Assembly: GCA_027484825.1 (NCBI GenBank)
Contig: JAIXSE010000006.1
Span: forward strand, 171,290 to 235,289
Direction of reading: 5' to 3'
From: Rubrivivax sp.
GTDB lineage: Bacteria; Pseudomonadota; Gammaproteobacteria; Burkholderiales; Burkholderiaceae_C
DNA length: 64,000 nucleotides
Of the stretch, positions 1-9,114 are shown piece by piece. The position numbers were made by a program, and so were the translations under genes. Within the stretch, counting starts at the first letter, position 1, and the number at the start of each line of letters is the position of its first letter. The notes under the pieces were generated by a model. It did no database searches. It was not told where the DNA came from and worked only from the letters and a program-made list of their open reading frames with translations.

Positions 1-951
1 GATGCCGAAGCGGTAGATGGGTGTGCGCTGCCAGCCGATGTAGGCAATGTCAAAGCCCTGCAGCAGCGTCGGAATCTGAGCCTTGGGCACCGGTGGGAAC
101 AGCGTGACATGGCTCAGGCCCTCCTCACGCACCCGGGCTTCCAGGCGTTCGCGTTCATGGCCGCCGCCCACCAGCACAAAGGCCATCGGGCTGTCCTTGA
201 GCAGCTTGGCCGCATCCAGCAGCACATCCAGTGCATTGGGCTGGCCCATGGAGCCTGCATACCCCACCACCGTGCGGCCGGCTGCCCGCTGGGTGGCCAG
301 ATGCGCCTGGATGGCCGCATCCAGCGGCTCGCCGCGCCCCTGCCATTCATCCAGCGTGATGCCGTTGGGGACGATGTGCAGCTTCTTCAGGTCCAGGCCG
401 TGCGCCGCCATGTGCTGATGCACCTTCGGCAGCATGGACACGACCACGTCCGCATCCCGGTAGGCATCGTTCTCCGCCTTCTGGCAGAGCATGGCGAACG
501 GATGCCGCGGCGACATGCCGGACAGCTCGATCGGCGACAGCGGCCACAGGTCGTGCACCTCGTAGACCAGCTTGGCCTGAGCCAGCCGGGCCACGCGTCG
601 TGCCACCCAGACGTCCATCGGATAGGTGCTGGACGCGATCACCACATCGGGTTCGAATTCGCGGGCCAGGATGTCCGCATCCTTCCAGACCTGGCGGCAG
701 AAGGACCAGATGTTCTTCACCCGGCCGAAGCCGTTGCCCTGGTACTCGGGCGTGTCGTAGAAGTGGTAGGAGACGCCGCTGAGCTGCGCGCTGCCCGGGT
801 CCGGCTGCAGGTTGCGCACATGGGAGTAGGACGCGCCCAGGATCAGCACCTGATGCCCCGCCCTCACCCACTCGCGGGCCAGGTAGAAGGGGCGAAATTC
901 CATGCCGTGCTTGGGCGACCCGGCGTAATGATTGATGAGGAGCAGCTTCAT
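1..951 (-). CDS. Glycosyltransferase family 4, WbuB-like (partial, 3' end outside window)
   Basis: The first 317 codons are present. The protein starts MKLLLINHYAGSPKHGMEF at the cat ending at 951, and the reading frame is still open at base 1. The N-terminus (LLINHYAGSP, then REWVRAGHQVLIL) and the middle (VYEVHDLWP, IVPNGITLDEW, VVGYAGSMGQPN, FVLVGGGHERERLE) are typical of GT-B fold family 4 enzymes of the WbuB/WcaI kind, which move a sugar from a nucleotide donor onto a growing O-antigen or capsule unit at the cytoplasmic face. The start overlaps the stop of the preceding glycosyltransferase by ATGA, so the two are translationally coupled. It is the last gene of the polysaccharide operon visible here. 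The acceptor and donor sugars cannot be told from sequence. Confidence 0.9.
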   Translation of the reverse strand, partial: MKLLLINHYAGSPKHGMEFRPFYLAREWVRAGHQVLILGASYSHVRNLQPDPGSAQLSGVSYHFYDTPEYQGNGFGRVKNIWSFCRQVWKDADILAREFEPDVVIASSTYPMDVWVARRVARLAQAKLVYEVHDLWPLSPIELSGMSPRHPFAMLCQKAENDAYRDADVVVSMLPKVHQHMAAHGLDLKKLHIVPNGITLDEWQGRGEPLDAAIQAHLATQRAAGRTVVGYAGSMGQPNALDVLLDAAKLLKDSPMAFVLVGGGHERERLEARVREEGLSHVTLFPPVPKAQIPTLLQGFDIAYIGWQRTPIYRFGI

Positions 952-2018
952 AGGGCGTTGAGTCGTGCCACGAAGCGCTTCACCGCCGGGCCGAAGAGGG
1001 CGTTGTGCGCCACCCAGGCCCGGTTGGCCGCGCCCATCGCATCGATGTGGGCATCACCCGCCAGGGCGGACAGACGGGCCGGCAGGCTCGTCAGCTCGTC
1101 CCGGTCGGACAGGATCAGGCCGTGGCGGCCCTCGCCCAGCAACTCGTGGTTGGCAGGCAGGTCGGACAGCACCGGCAGACATTCGTGGGCCATGGCCTCG
1201 ATCACCGAGACCGAGACCGAATCACTCTCCGGCAGGCTCAGGAACCAACGGGCGTGGGCATAGTGGCGGCCCTGGGCGACGGCATCGAGCCGGCCCAAGA
1301 ATTCGATGCGCTCCGACAGCCCCAGACTGCGCACCTGGTCCTGCAGGGCCGCGCGCAGCGAGCCGTCATTGGCCACCAGCAGGCGGGCGGACGGCTGCTG
1401 CGCCGCCACCGCCGCAAAAGCCTCGATGACGCGCTGCGGCCGATAGATGGGCTCGAGGCCGCGGTTGGCATAGAACAGCCACGGCTGCTTGCGCACGTTC
1501 TGCTTGGGCAAGGCTTCCAGCCCGAAGGGAAAGGTCATGACCTCGCCCGCGCCCAGCTCGCGCATGCGCTGCGCCATGTGCTCGGAATCGGAGGTGGTCA
1601 GGGTGCAGGCCTGCAGCACCTGGCGTGTCAGCCATCGGTAGCCCCAGCCCTGGTTGGGCGTGACCAGGATGTCGCTGCCCCAGGCCGAGCCGACGATACG
1701 CGCGCGCAGCCGCCAGCCCTTGCGGGCAGCCCAGGCCAGCGTGCCGTGGGAGGTGAGGTAGTGCGGATGCAGCCAGTCGGCATCGACCTTCGCCAGCCAC
1801 TGACCCAGACGGGGCAGCTGCTTGATGACGGCCAGGTTGCCACCGCCGTGGTCCGGGCGTGTGTCCAGCGCCAGACGCCGGTCTTCCGGAATCAGGAAGC
1901 TGAACTCGGGCGCAAAGCCGCGAGTCGAGGCGGCCCAGAGCTCCACCTGGTCCACCAGGGCACGGGCCCACTTCAAGAGATGCGGACTCTCTCCGTCACC
2001 GATCAGGACAAGTCTCAT
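948..2018 (-). CDS. Glycosyltransferase (GT4-like)
   Basis: This is a 356-residue GT-B type glycosyltransferase. The N-terminus (MRLVLIGDGESPHLLKWAR) is the usual Rossmann start. The C-terminal half has the donor-binding layout seen in family 4: FYANRGLEPIYRPQRVIEAF, then LLVANDGSLRAAL, EFLGRLD and SLPESDSVSVSVIEAMAHE, where the late acidic residues would contact the nucleotide sugar. No membrane segment or signal peptide is present, so it acts on the cytoplasmic side. It overlaps the genes on both sides by four bases (ATGA), which puts it in the middle of a coupled operon with the acyltransferase and the next glycosyltransferase. Substrate is unknown. Confidence 0.9.
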   Translation of the reverse strand: MRLVLIGDGESPHLLKWARALVDQVELWAASTRGFAPEFSFLIPEDRRLALDTRPDHGGGNLAVIKQLPRLGQWLAKVDADWLHPHYLTSHGTLAWAARKGWRLRARIVGSAWGSDILVTPNQGWGYRWLTRQVLQACTLTTSDSEHMAQRMRELGAGEVMTFPFGLEALPKQNVRKQPWLFYANRGLEPIYRPQRVIEAFAAVAAQQPSARLLVANDGSLRAALQDQVRSLGLSERIEFLGRLDAVAQGRHYAHARWFLSLPESDSVSVSVIEAMAHECLPVLSDLPANHELLGEGRHGLILSDRDELTSLPARLSALAGDAHIDAMGAANRAWVAHNALFGPAVKRFVARLNAL

Positions 2019-2728
2019 GGGGCGTCGGGCGAAGTGGCAGAGGGTGCGGGCGCCGTAGTCGGCGCGGCAGTCGGCGCGGCCGCGGCGGCGGTCGATGCCG
2101 GCGTGTTCGCGTTCGCATTCGCCGCCAGCAGGCTGGCCGGATCCGCGCCGGCCCAGTCCTGATAAAGCGGCAGCAGCTCCGGATGCTCGCGCAGCAGGCG
2201 CTCATCCATGCGGCGGGTGTCCCCCACCACCTTGGCGGGCTGGCCGGCCAGGATGGCGAAGTCCGGATGTTCCCCACTCACCAGGCTGTAGGCCGACACG
2301 ATGGAGCCGCGGCCCAGCGTCGTGCCGGGCAAGAGCGTTGCATGGGCGCCGACGAAGCAGAAGTCACCGATGCGCACCGGGGCGGTGAAGTAGGCTTTTT
2401 TCTCCGGCGTGCGGACGTAGTCCCGCCCGTACAGCCGGATGGCGGCATGGCTGGAGTGGGTGAAGATGCCGGTGAAGAAACCGATCTGGCAGCCCTCGCC
2501 GATGCGCAGGCCGTAGGTCGCATCCAGCACGCTGAAGTGGCCGATGAAGACATGGTCGCCCACGTCCAGCCGCTCACGGGCAAAGACCACGGTGGTGTTG
2601 CTGATGCGGGTGTTCGGCAGCCAGGTGCCGTCCCCGCGCACGAAGCCGCCCACCATGCGGGTGCCCCACAGTCGGGAGACCAGCATCTTGACCGGCTGCC
2701 AGAGCCTTCGTCGCAGGCTTGCTTTCAT
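2015..2728 (-). CDS. Hexapeptide-repeat acyltransferase (LbH/WcaF-like)
   Basis: The 237-residue protein has a left-handed beta-helix core with repeated hexapeptides (for example IGHFSVLDATYGLRIGEGC, VRIGDFCFVGAHATLLPG, TLGRGSIVSAYSLVSGE) and the closing ILAGQPAKVVGDTR motif that marks cofactor-binding ends of sugar O- or N-acetyltransferases. It most likely acetylates a sugar of the polysaccharide made by this operon. The C-terminus is a low-complexity Ala/Pro/Thr tail of about 40 residues. It overlaps both the flippase gene and the next glycosyltransferase by ATGA. The acceptor position cannot be predicted. Confidence 0.88.
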   Translation of the reverse strand: MKASLRRRLWQPVKMLVSRLWGTRMVGGFVRGDGTWLPNTRISNTTVVFARERLDVGDHVFIGHFSVLDATYGLRIGEGCQIGFFTGIFTHSSHAAIRLYGRDYVRTPEKKAYFTAPVRIGDFCFVGAHATLLPGTTLGRGSIVSAYSLVSGEHPDFAILAGQPAKVVGDTRRMDERLLREHPELLPLYQDWAGADPASLLAANANANTPASTAAAAAPTAAPTTAPAPSATSPDAP

Positions 2729-3948
2729 GTGGCGAAAAGTCCGTCCTTGTGTTTCCAGTGCGCCAGCGACCAGAAGTAATAACCGAAGTACAGCGCCATC
2801 GTGGCCGACACGCCCCAGGCCGCGCCGATCAGGCCGCCCTGCATCAGGCCGATTCCAAGACCCGCCACAAAGGCCACCTGCCCCACCAGCGCCAGGCGCA
2901 GGGCCCAGCCCTGGGCCTGCCAGGCCATGGTGGTGACCGACAGCGGCGAGGCGATGAAATGCACCGCCACATACGGAGCCAGCGCCCGCGCCAGTTCGCC
3001 GGCATCCTGCCAGCGTTCACCAAAGGCCCATGAGAACAGCGACGGGCCCCAGACGGTCAGCACCGCCGCCAGCGGCACGGCAAAGGCGGCCAGCGCCGCC
3101 ATGGCCTGACGCACCAGGCGCAGCGCTTCCTCCGGCGACCGGGCGGCCACCAGCCGCGGATACAGCGTCTGCGACAGCGCCCCGCCCACCAGGCCGGCCG
3201 GCGCCTTCAAATAACGCATGGCCAGGGCCCAGTAGCCGGCGGAGGCATCACCGGCCAGGGACGCCAGCAGCAGCAGGGCTACGCTGTCCTGCAGCGCTCC
3301 GGCGAAGGCGTGCGGCGTGTTGAGCAGCGGGAAGTCCTTGTGGCGGCGGGCCATGTCGGCAAGACCGGCCCGGTCCAGCGACACGAGCGAGCGCCAGCCG
3401 TTCACCGGTCGGGCCACGGTGGCCAACCACAAGGCCGCAGCCAGCGCCGCCAGGATCGGGCCCAGCAGCAGCCCCACCGCGCCAAATGCCGCCAGACCCA
3501 GGGCCACCTGCAGCAGCGCGGCGCCACCATATTGAACCAGCCGTGCCGCCGCCAGCGCACCAAAGGCGCTGGCACGGGTGGCCCACATCGTCATTGCCTG
3601 CGCCAGTGCGCCGGACAGCACCGCCAGGCCCAGCCACAGCGCCAGATCCAGCTCCTGCCAGGTGGCCCAGGCCCAGCCGATCAGGGCGCTGGCCAGGGTG
3701 ACGGCCAGCAGCACCCGCAGGCACAGTCCCATCAGGCGCGACGCCTGGCCACTGTCCTTCTCCAGAGGCAACGCAAATTCATAACGGGCGCAGCCCACCA
3801 CCGCCACATTGGTCGCCACCGTCCACACCAGGCTGAAATGGCCGAACTCGATCGGCGAATACAGCCGCGTGATCCACGGCCCGAGCAGCAGCGGCAACAG
3901 CTGCGCCAGGACGCCGCCGGCCAGCAGGGTCAGCGTGGCACGCAGCAT
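2725..3948 (-). CDS. Polysaccharide flippase / lipopolysaccharide export membrane protein (Wzx-like)
   Basis: The 407-residue protein is almost entirely hydrophobic, with roughly 12 predicted membrane segments beginning MLRATLTLLAGGVLAQLLPLLLGPW and ITRLYSPIEFGHFSLVWTVA. The N-terminal 'ITRLYSP.EFG' is characteristic of the O-antigen/capsule flippases of the MATE-like MOP superfamily. It would turn the lipid-linked repeat unit made by the neighbouring glycosyltransferases to the periplasmic side. It lies four bases after wlbC and overlaps the acyltransferase by ATGA. No polymerase (Wzy) is seen in the window; it could lie beyond base 1. Confidence 0.88.
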   Translation of the reverse strand: MLRATLTLLAGGVLAQLLPLLLGPWITRLYSPIEFGHFSLVWTVATNVAVVGCARYEFALPLEKDSGQASRLMGLCLRVLLAVTLASALIGWAWATWQELDLALWLGLAVLSGALAQAMTMWATRASAFGALAAARLVQYGGAALLQVALGLAAFGAVGLLLGPILAALAAALWLATVARPVNGWRSLVSLDRAGLADMARRHKDFPLLNTPHAFAGALQDSVALLLLASLAGDASAGYWALAMRYLKAPAGLVGGALSQTLYPRLVAARSPEEALRLVRQAMAALAAFAVPLAAVLTVWGPSLFSWAFGERWQDAGELARALAPYVAVHFIASPLSVTTMAWQAQGWALRLALVGQVAFVAGLGIGLMQGGLIGAAWGVSATMALYFGYYFWSLAHWKHKDGLFAT

Positions 3949-3952
3949 GGGA

Positions 3953-5122
3953 TCAGGCGGTTCGCACGGGGGCGCCCAGAGCCTGGCGCAGGGCCGCGAT
4001 GACCTGGTCCTGCTGGGCCTCGGTCAGGTCGGGGCTCATTGGCAGGCTCATCACCCGTTCAGCCGCCGATTCGGCATGCGGCAGCGGCGCCGGCACCCGG
4101 CAACGGTCGGCATAGGCCGTCTGGCGGTGCAGCGGACGGGGATAGTGGATGGCCGTGGGAATGCCGGCCGCCTTGAGCTGCTGGATCACCGCATCGCGAT
4201 CCTCGACCTGCACGGTGAACTGGGCCCAGACGCAGTCCCGGTCCGGCCGCACGGCCAGCCGTTGTAGCGGCAGGTCGGCCAGCAGCTGCTGATACCGGTC
4301 GCCCAGCCTCAGGCGCTGCTGCACTTCCCAGTCGAAGCGCTCCAGCTTGCCCAGCACCACGGCGCACTGCAGCGTGTCCATGCGTCCGCCCACGCCCACG
4401 CGGGTGTGGGTGTAGCGCTGGCTCTGACCGTGCACCCGGATCTCGCGGGCGGCCTGGGCCAGGTGGTCGTCGTTCGTGAACAGCGCACCGCCGTCCCCGT
4501 AACAGCCCAGCGGCTTGCTGGGGAAGAAACTGGTGGCGCCCCAGGTGGAGAGGCCGCAGGAGCGGCGCACTGGCGGCTGTGTGGATGGGTGTGCGGAGGC
4601 ATCTGCCGGCACAGTGCCGCGATAGCTGGCGCCAAAGCTCTGCGCCGCATCCTCGATCACCGGAATTTGGCCGTGGCGCGCCGCAATCGCGTTGATCGCG
4701 TCCATGTCCGCCACCTGCCCATAGAGGCTGACCGGCATGATGGCCCGGGTGCGCGGGGTGATGGCCGCCTCGATCAGGCGGGCGTCCAGGTTGCAGGTGT
4801 CGGGTTCGATGTCCACGAACACCGGCACGCCACCCAGCAGCACGATCACCTCAGCGGTGGCGGCGAAGGTGAAGGGGCTGGTGATGACTTCGTCGCCGGG
4901 CTGCAGGTCCAGCGCCATCAGCGCGATCAGCAGCGCCTCGGTGCCGCTGGCCACGGTGATGCAGTGCTTCACGCCCACGTAGGCCGCGAGCTTGTGCTCC
5001 AGCTCCTGCACCTCCGGCCCCATGATGTACTGGCCATGGTCCAGCACCGCCTGGATGCGGGCGTCGATGGAGGGCTTGAGCGCGGCGTACTGCGACTTGA
5101 GATCGATGAAGGGAAGGCTCAT
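3953..5122 (-). CDS. wlbC: DegT/DnrJ/EryC1-family PLP aminotransferase (WlbC/WbpE-like)
   Basis: This 389-residue fold-type I sugar aminotransferase has the PLP lysine in [17 protein letters not shown] (about K203) and the aspartate pocket in [10 protein letters not shown]. WlbC/WbpE enzymes transfer an amino group from glutamate to the 3-keto carbon of UDP-2-acetamido-3-keto-glucuronate. Its neighbours wlbB (4-base overlap upstream) and wlbA support this assignment strongly. An oddity is an extra Pro/Ser/Ala-rich segment at about residues 170-188, directly before the conserved [12 protein letters not shown] block, that I do not expect in the family. It lies at a surface loop position and the frame is intact, so the enzyme is probably active. 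Confidence 0.9.
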   Translation of the reverse strand: MSLPFIDLKSQYAALKPSIDARIQAVLDHGQYIMGPEVQELEHKLAAYVGVKHCITVASGTEALLIALMALDLQPGDEVITSPFTFAATAEVIVLLGGVPVFVDIEPDTCNLDARLIEAAITPRTRAIMPVSLYGQVADMDAINAIAARHGQIPVIEDAAQSFGASYRGTVPADASAHPSTQPPVRRSCGLSTWGATSFFPSKPLGCYGDGGALFTNDDHLAQAAREIRVHGQSQRYTHTRVGVGGRMDTLQCAVVLGKLERFDWEVQQRLRLGDRYQQLLADLPLQRLAVRPDRDCVWAQFTVQVEDRDAVIQQLKAAGIPTAIHYPRPLHRQTAYADRCRVPAPLPHAESAAERVMSLPMSPDLTEAQQDQVIAALRQALGAPVRTA

Positions 5123-5715
5123 GCCCGGGGCTCCAACGGCTGCACCCGATGCAGGCCGTCCTTGTTGAGTTCATACACCTCGCCGCTGCCGGGGCAGGTG
5201 GCACGGCCTTCGCCGGACACCGGGAGGTCGAGTTTCTCGCCGTGGTGGCTCATCCAGCCGATCTGGCGGGCGGGCACACCCACCATCAGCGCATGGGGCG
5301 GCACATCGCCCTTGACCACCGCGCCGGCTCCCACAAACGCATACTCACCGATGGTGGCGCCGCAGACGATGGTGCAGTTGGCCCCCAGCGTCGCGCCGCG
5401 GCGCACCAGCGTGCGCCGGTATTCGTTCTTGCGCGGCACGGCCGAGCGCGGGTTGTAGACATTGGTGAAGACCATGGACGGGCCGCAGAAGACATCGTCC
5501 TCCAGCGTCACCGCGTCGTAGACCGACACGTTGTTCTGGATCTTCACATTGCGGCCGATGCTCACGTCATTGCCGACAAACACGCCCTGCCCCAGCGAGC
5601 AGTCCGCGCCGATGCGGGCCCCGCCGCACACATGGCTGAAATGCCAGACCTTGGTGTTCTCGCCGATCTGCGCGCCGTCGTCCACCACGGCCGATTCATG
5701 CTTCCAGAAGCTCAT
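5119..5715 (-). CDS. wlbB: UDP-2-acetamido-3-amino-glucuronate N-acetyltransferase (WlbB/WbpD-like)
   Basis: The 198-residue left-handed beta-helix acetyltransferase starts [19 protein letters not shown] and carries regular hexapeptides ([38 protein letters not shown]) followed by [15 protein letters not shown] and [20 protein letters not shown]. This matches the WlbB/WbpD family, which acetylates the 3-amino group to give UDP-2,3-diacetamido-2,3-dideoxyglucuronate using acetyl-CoA. It begins three bases after wlbA and overlaps wlbC by ATGA. The C-terminal 30 residues, containing [10 protein letters not shown], are a tail often seen in this subfamily. Confidence 0.92.
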   Translation of the reverse strand: MSFWKHESAVVDDGAQIGENTKVWHFSHVCGGARIGADCSLGQGVFVGNDVSIGRNVKIQNNVSVYDAVTLEDDVFCGPSMVFTNVYNPRSAVPRKNEYRRTLVRRGATLGANCTIVCGATIGEYAFVGAGAVVKGDVPPHALMVGVPARQIGWMSHHGEKLDLPVSGEGRATCPGSGEVYELNKDGLHRVQPLEPRA

Positions 5716-5718
5716 GGC

Positions 5719-6774
5719 TCAGAACACCAGCGGCAGGCCGACACGCTGGCCGTCGCGGGCGCTGCGGTAGCAGGCAATCAGCAGCTCCAGCGAACGCAGG
5801 CCTTCATAGCCGTCCACCTGGGCATGGGCTTCGCCGCGCAGGGTCTGGATGACGTTGTCGTAGTAGGCGGCATGACCGAAGCCATAGACACTGGTGGTTT
5901 CGTAGCTGGCGTTTTTCACCAGCTCGTCGTCGGCATGCGGCGTGTCGAAGGCCCAGTGCTCGATCTTGTTGACCGCCGTGCCGCCGATCTTGACGGTGCC
6001 CTTCTCACCCAGGATGGTGATCGAGCCTTCCAGGTTCTGCGGATAGGTCAGCATGGTGACGTTGATGCTGGCCAGGCCACCGTGGCGCAGGCGCAGGCTC
6101 ATCACGCCGGTGTCCTCGGCTTCGATGTCACGGGCGAGCGTGCCGGTGTAGGCATGCACGTTGTCCACCGGGCCGACCAGCCAGTCCAGCAGGTCCACAT
6201 AGTGGCTGGCCTGGTTCATGAAGGCGCCGCCGTCCATGTCCCAGCGGCCGCGCCAGCGGGCGGCATCGTAATAGCTCTGCGGGCGGGTCCAGAACACATT
6301 GACGGTGCTCATGAAGATGCGACCGAACCGGCCCTGGTCCAGCGCTTTTTTCACCAGTTGCACCGTGGCATTGAGGCGGTTCTGCTTGACCACGAACAGC
6401 TTCACGCCGGCATCGCGGCAGGCGCGCACCATGGCCTGGCCTTCGTCGAACTTCGTGGCCATCGGCTTTTCGCTCAGCACATGGCGGCCGGCGCGGGCGG
6501 CCGTGATGGCCTGCTGCGCATGCAGCCCGCTGGGGGTGGACAGCACCACCAGGTCGGCATCGCTGCCGGCCAGCAGGGCGTCCAGCGATTCGAAACCGGG
6601 CACGCCGGTCTGGGCCATCGCGTCCTTGAGCGCTTCGGGGCGGTTGTCACAGACGGCCACGAGTTCGGCCCGGTCCTGGTGACGGCCCAGCGCTTCCAGA
6701 TGATTCTTGGAGATGCGGCCGCAACCGACCAGGGCAACACGGATCTTGCGGTCCAGGATGGGGAACTGAGGCAT
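5719..6774 (-). CDS. wlbA: Gfo/Idh/MocA oxidoreductase, UDP-GlcNAcA 3-oxidase (WlbA/WbpB-like)
   Basis: The 351-residue protein begins MPQFPILDRKIRVALVGCG; the glycine-rich NAD motif VGCGRISKNH and the EKP motif (HVLSEKPMATKFDEG) define the Gfo/Idh/MocA family, and QNRLNATVQLVKKAL plus the WRGRWDMDGGAFMNQ block fit WlbA. WlbA oxidises the 3-hydroxyl of UDP-N-acetylglucosaminuronate before WlbC transamination. The frame is open upstream to 6999, but that extension is Trp/Cys-rich and non-conserved, so I chose the ATG ending at 6774. It is the promoter-proximal gene of the polysaccharide operon. The 6-dehydrogenase that makes UDP-GlcNAcA is not in the window. Confidence 0.92.
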   Translation of the reverse strand: MPQFPILDRKIRVALVGCGRISKNHLEALGRHQDRAELVAVCDNRPEALKDAMAQTGVPGFESLDALLAGSDADLVVLSTPSGLHAQQAITAARAGRHVLSEKPMATKFDEGQAMVRACRDAGVKLFVVKQNRLNATVQLVKKALDQGRFGRIFMSTVNVFWTRPQSYYDAARWRGRWDMDGGAFMNQASHYVDLLDWLVGPVDNVHAYTGTLARDIEAEDTGVMSLRLRHGGLASINVTMLTYPQNLEGSITILGEKGTVKIGGTAVNKIEHWAFDTPHADDELVKNASYETTSVYGFGHAAYYDNVIQTLRGEAHAQVDGYEGLRSLELLIACYRSARDGQRVGLPLVF

Positions 6775-6789
6775 AAACAGCACACTCGA

Positions 6790-6863
6790 TGACACAAGGC
6801 CATGTGACAACGCAACGCAACAAATACCGGGCGCGCCAGGCCAAGGCACTGACACAAGGCCAT
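6790..6863. repeat. Pair of 14-bp direct repeats between wlbA and lysS
   Basis: TGACACAAGGCCAT occurs at 6790-6803 and again, exactly, at 6850-6863, a spacing of 60 bases (close to six helical turns). The repeats lie in the 274-base divergent intergenic region just upstream of wlbA. The phasing and location suggest regulator binding sites, but chance or a local duplication are also possible. No other clear element is visible in this region apart from a TAAAAT hexamer at 7022-7027 near lysS. Confidence 0.4.
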
Positions 6864-7048
6864 AGGCCACAGGCCACAGCGCCCGGAACGCACGAACAAG
6901 ACCGCAACAGACCGCCCTGGACCGCTGATTCAGGGTCCGTAACAGTCCATCCGGGGCCCCCTTGGGCAGCCAAAAGCCGCTTCCTGGGCCAAGCGGCAAA
7001 TTTTAAGGGCGTATGACCACTTAAAATGCCGCCAGCTTCAACGAGTTC

Positions 7049-8599
7049 ATGATGAGCCAGCCCCACGCCCCCTCCCCGGCCGCCGCGCCCGACTCGCAGG
7101 CCCTGCCTGCACAAGACGAGAACCAACTGATCGCCGAACGCCGCGAGAAACTCGCCGGCATCCGCGCCAAGGCCAAGGCTGAGGGCAAAGCCGCCTTCCC
7201 GAACGACTTCAAGCCTCAGCACCGCGCCCAGCCGCTGCAGGCGCAGTACGGCGAAGAAGCGAACGAGACGCTGGAGGCCAAGGCCGTCCCGGTGAGCATC
7301 GCCGGCCGCATGATGCTCAAGCGCATCATGGGCAAGGCCAGCTTTGCCACGCTGCAGGACGCCACCGGTCGCATCCAGCTGTTCCTCTCCAAGGACGCCC
7401 TGGGCGAGGAGGCCTACACCGCCTTCAAGCATCTGGACCTGGGCGACATCCTGGGCGCCGAGGGCACGCTCTTCCGCACCCGCACCGGCGAGCTGTCGGT
7501 CAAGGTGACCACCCTGCGCCTACTGACCAAGAGCCTGCGCCCTCTGCCGGACAAGTTCCACGGCATGCAGGACCAGGAGCAGAAGTACCGCCAGCGTTAT
7601 GTCGACCTGATCACCGACGAAAACGCCCGCGACCGCTTCGTGGCCCGCTCCAAGGCGGTGTCGTCCATCCGCAGCTTCATGGTGGACAACGGCTTCCTGG
7701 AAGTCGAGACACCGATGCTGCATCCGATCCCCGGCGGCGCCAATGCGCGACCCTTCGTCACCCATCACAATGCGCTGGACCAGGAAATGTTCCTGCGCAT
7801 CGCCCCTGAGCTGTATCTGAAGCGGCTGGTGGTGGGCGGCTTTGAGCGGGTGTTCGAGATCAACCGCAACTTCCGCAACGAAGGCATCAGCGTCCGGCAC
7901 AACCCGGAATTCACGATGATGGAGTTCTATGCGGCCTACTGGACGCATCATGAGCTCATGGACTTCACCGAGGAAGTGCTGCGTCATGCCGCGCGCGCGG
8001 CCACCGGCAGCGCCGTGGTCAGCTACGCCGGCAAGCCGGTGGACCTGGAACAGCCCTTCGCCCGTCTGTCGGTGCGGGACTCGCTGATCGTTCACGGAGG
8101 CCTCACAGCCGCCGAGGCGGACGACGCCGCCGTGCTGCGCGACAAGCTCAAGCACCACGGCGAAGAAGCGCCTAAGCACTGGAGCCTGCCCGAGCTGCAA
8201 TTCGGCATGTTCGAGGCGGTGGTGGAAGAAAAGCTCTGGGCGCCCACCTTCATCATCGACTATCCGGTGGAAGTGTCCCCGCTGGCCCGTGCATCGGACC
8301 AGAACCCGGCCATCACCGAGCGCTTTGAGCTCTTCATCACCGGCCGCGAGTACGCCAACGGCTTCTCCGAGCTGAACGATGCCGAAGACCAGGCCGCTCG
8401 ATTCCAGGCCCAGGTGGCCAACAAGGACGCCGGCGACGAGGAAGCCATGTTCTATGACGCCGACTTCATCCGCGCGCTGGAATACGGCATGCCGCCCACC
8501 GGCGGCTGCGGCATCGGCATCGACCGCCTGATGATGCTGATCACCGACAGCCCGTCGATCCGCGACATCATCCTCTTCCCCGCCCTGAAGCGGGTTTGA
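7049..8599 (+). CDS. lysS: Lysyl-tRNA synthetase, class II
   Basis: The 516-residue protein charges tRNA-Lys with lysine. The N-terminal OB-fold (about residues 85-175, with [23 protein letters not shown]) is followed by the class II core: motif 2 in [20 protein letters not shown] and motif 3 in [19 protein letters not shown], ending LFPALKRV. Length and motifs are normal for bacterial LysS. Two adjacent ATG codons (7049 and 7052) are possible starts and neither has a strong Shine-Dalgarno. A TAAAAT -10-like hexamer at 7022-7027 would give a leader of about 15 bases. Transcription ends at the hairpin at 8653-8677. Confidence 0.97.
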   Translation: MMSQPHAPSPAAAPDSQALPAQDENQLIAERREKLAGIRAKAKAEGKAAFPNDFKPQHRAQPLQAQYGEEANETLEAKAVPVSIAGRMMLKRIMGKASFATLQDATGRIQLFLSKDALGEEAYTAFKHLDLGDILGAEGTLFRTRTGELSVKVTTLRLLTKSLRPLPDKFHGMQDQEQKYRQRYVDLITDENARDRFVARSKAVSSIRSFMVDNGFLEVETPMLHPIPGGANARPFVTHHNALDQEMFLRIAPELYLKRLVVGGFERVFEINRNFRNEGISVRHNPEFTMMEFYAAYWTHHELMDFTEEVLRHAARAATGSAVVSYAGKPVDLEQPFARLSVRDSLIVHGGLTAAEADDAAVLRDKLKHHGEEAPKHWSLPELQFGMFEAVVEEKLWAPTFIIDYPVEVSPLARASDQNPAITERFELFITGREYANGFSELNDAEDQAARFQAQVANKDAGDEEAMFYDADFIRALEYGMPPTGGCGIGIDRLMMLITDSPSIRDIILFPALKRV

Positions 8600-8652
8600 T
8601 CGGCGCAGGCGCAGTCAGCGCCTGATCCCAAAGCCTGATCCAAAAAAAAGGA

Positions 8653-8677
8653 GCCGCTGAGGGCAGACCTCAGCGGC
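8653..8677. terminator. Bidirectional rho-independent terminator
   Basis: A perfect 10-bp stem (GCCGCTGAGG / CCTCAGCGGC) with a 5-base loop is followed by TTTTT on the plus strand and preceded by a run of eight A on the same strand. It can therefore stop both lysS and the convergent DUF4148 gene. Confidence 0.9.
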
Positions 8678-8722
8678 TTTTTCTTTGGGCCGACCGGTGG
8701 GCCGACCTCTTCTTTGTGCGTC

Positions 8723-9022
8723 TTACTTGCTGGAGACGCCTTCGGAGGCAGCGCCCTTCTTGGCGACGGCAGCCTTTTCAGCGGCCTTCTTGGCTGCGAT
8801 CTGGCTGGCGGACGGGCCGCTGACGCCGTTGGTCAGGGCGCCCACGCCGGCTTGTTCGGCGCTCAGGGCGGCGACTTCGCCGGATTCACGGGCGGCTTGC
8901 AGCTCGGCCAGCACTTCGGCGCGGGTCTTCGCGGCCGGGGCGGCAGCGGTGTCAGCAGCAAATGCGGCACCGGTGCTCAGCAGCGCAGCGGCGATCAGGG
9001 CGGTGGCGGAAAACTTGTTCAT
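8723..9022 (-). CDS. DUF4148 family secreted protein
   Basis: The 99-residue protein begins MNKFSATALIAAALLSTGA, a clear Sec signal peptide cut after AAFA. The block TRAEVLAELQAARESGE is the signature of DUF4148, a small secreted family common in Burkholderiales and of unknown function. The C-terminus is Ala/Lys-rich. An upstream in-frame ATG at 9046 exists, but AGAGGAAC sits just before the ATG ending at 9022, which decides the start. It is monocistronic, with a terminator downstream and a CTAG-type box upstream at 9099-9114. Confidence 0.85.
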   Translation of the reverse strand: MNKFSATALIAAALLSTGAAFAADTAAAPAAKTRAEVLAELQAARESGEVAALSAEQAGVGALTNGVSGPSASQIAAKKAAEKAAVAKKGAASEGVSSK

Positions 9023-9098
9023 GGCGGTTCCTCTCAGGTGGTTCATCCGGACTCCGCACTCCTGCGTGGTCCATGGATTGAACTGTAGGCGCCGCCCC

Positions 9099-9114
9099 CT
9101 AGGGGAAACACTAG
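9099..9114. promoter_or_regulatory. CTAG-flanked box upstream of the DUF4148 gene
   Basis: CTAGGGGAAACACTAG has CTAG at both ends, 77 bases upstream of the DUF4148 start codon. A related box, CTAGGGAAACTCCCTT, lies at 40925-40940 between two divergent sensor kinase genes. The shared core CTAGGG(G)AAAC suggests a common regulator, which is inference. Confidence 0.35.

Noticed and set aside
5149..6792. 547-codon plus-strand frame opposite wlbB and wlbA
   Set aside because: No motif is recognisable and the composition is His/Ala/Gly-rich, a known shadow pattern of GC-rich coding strands.
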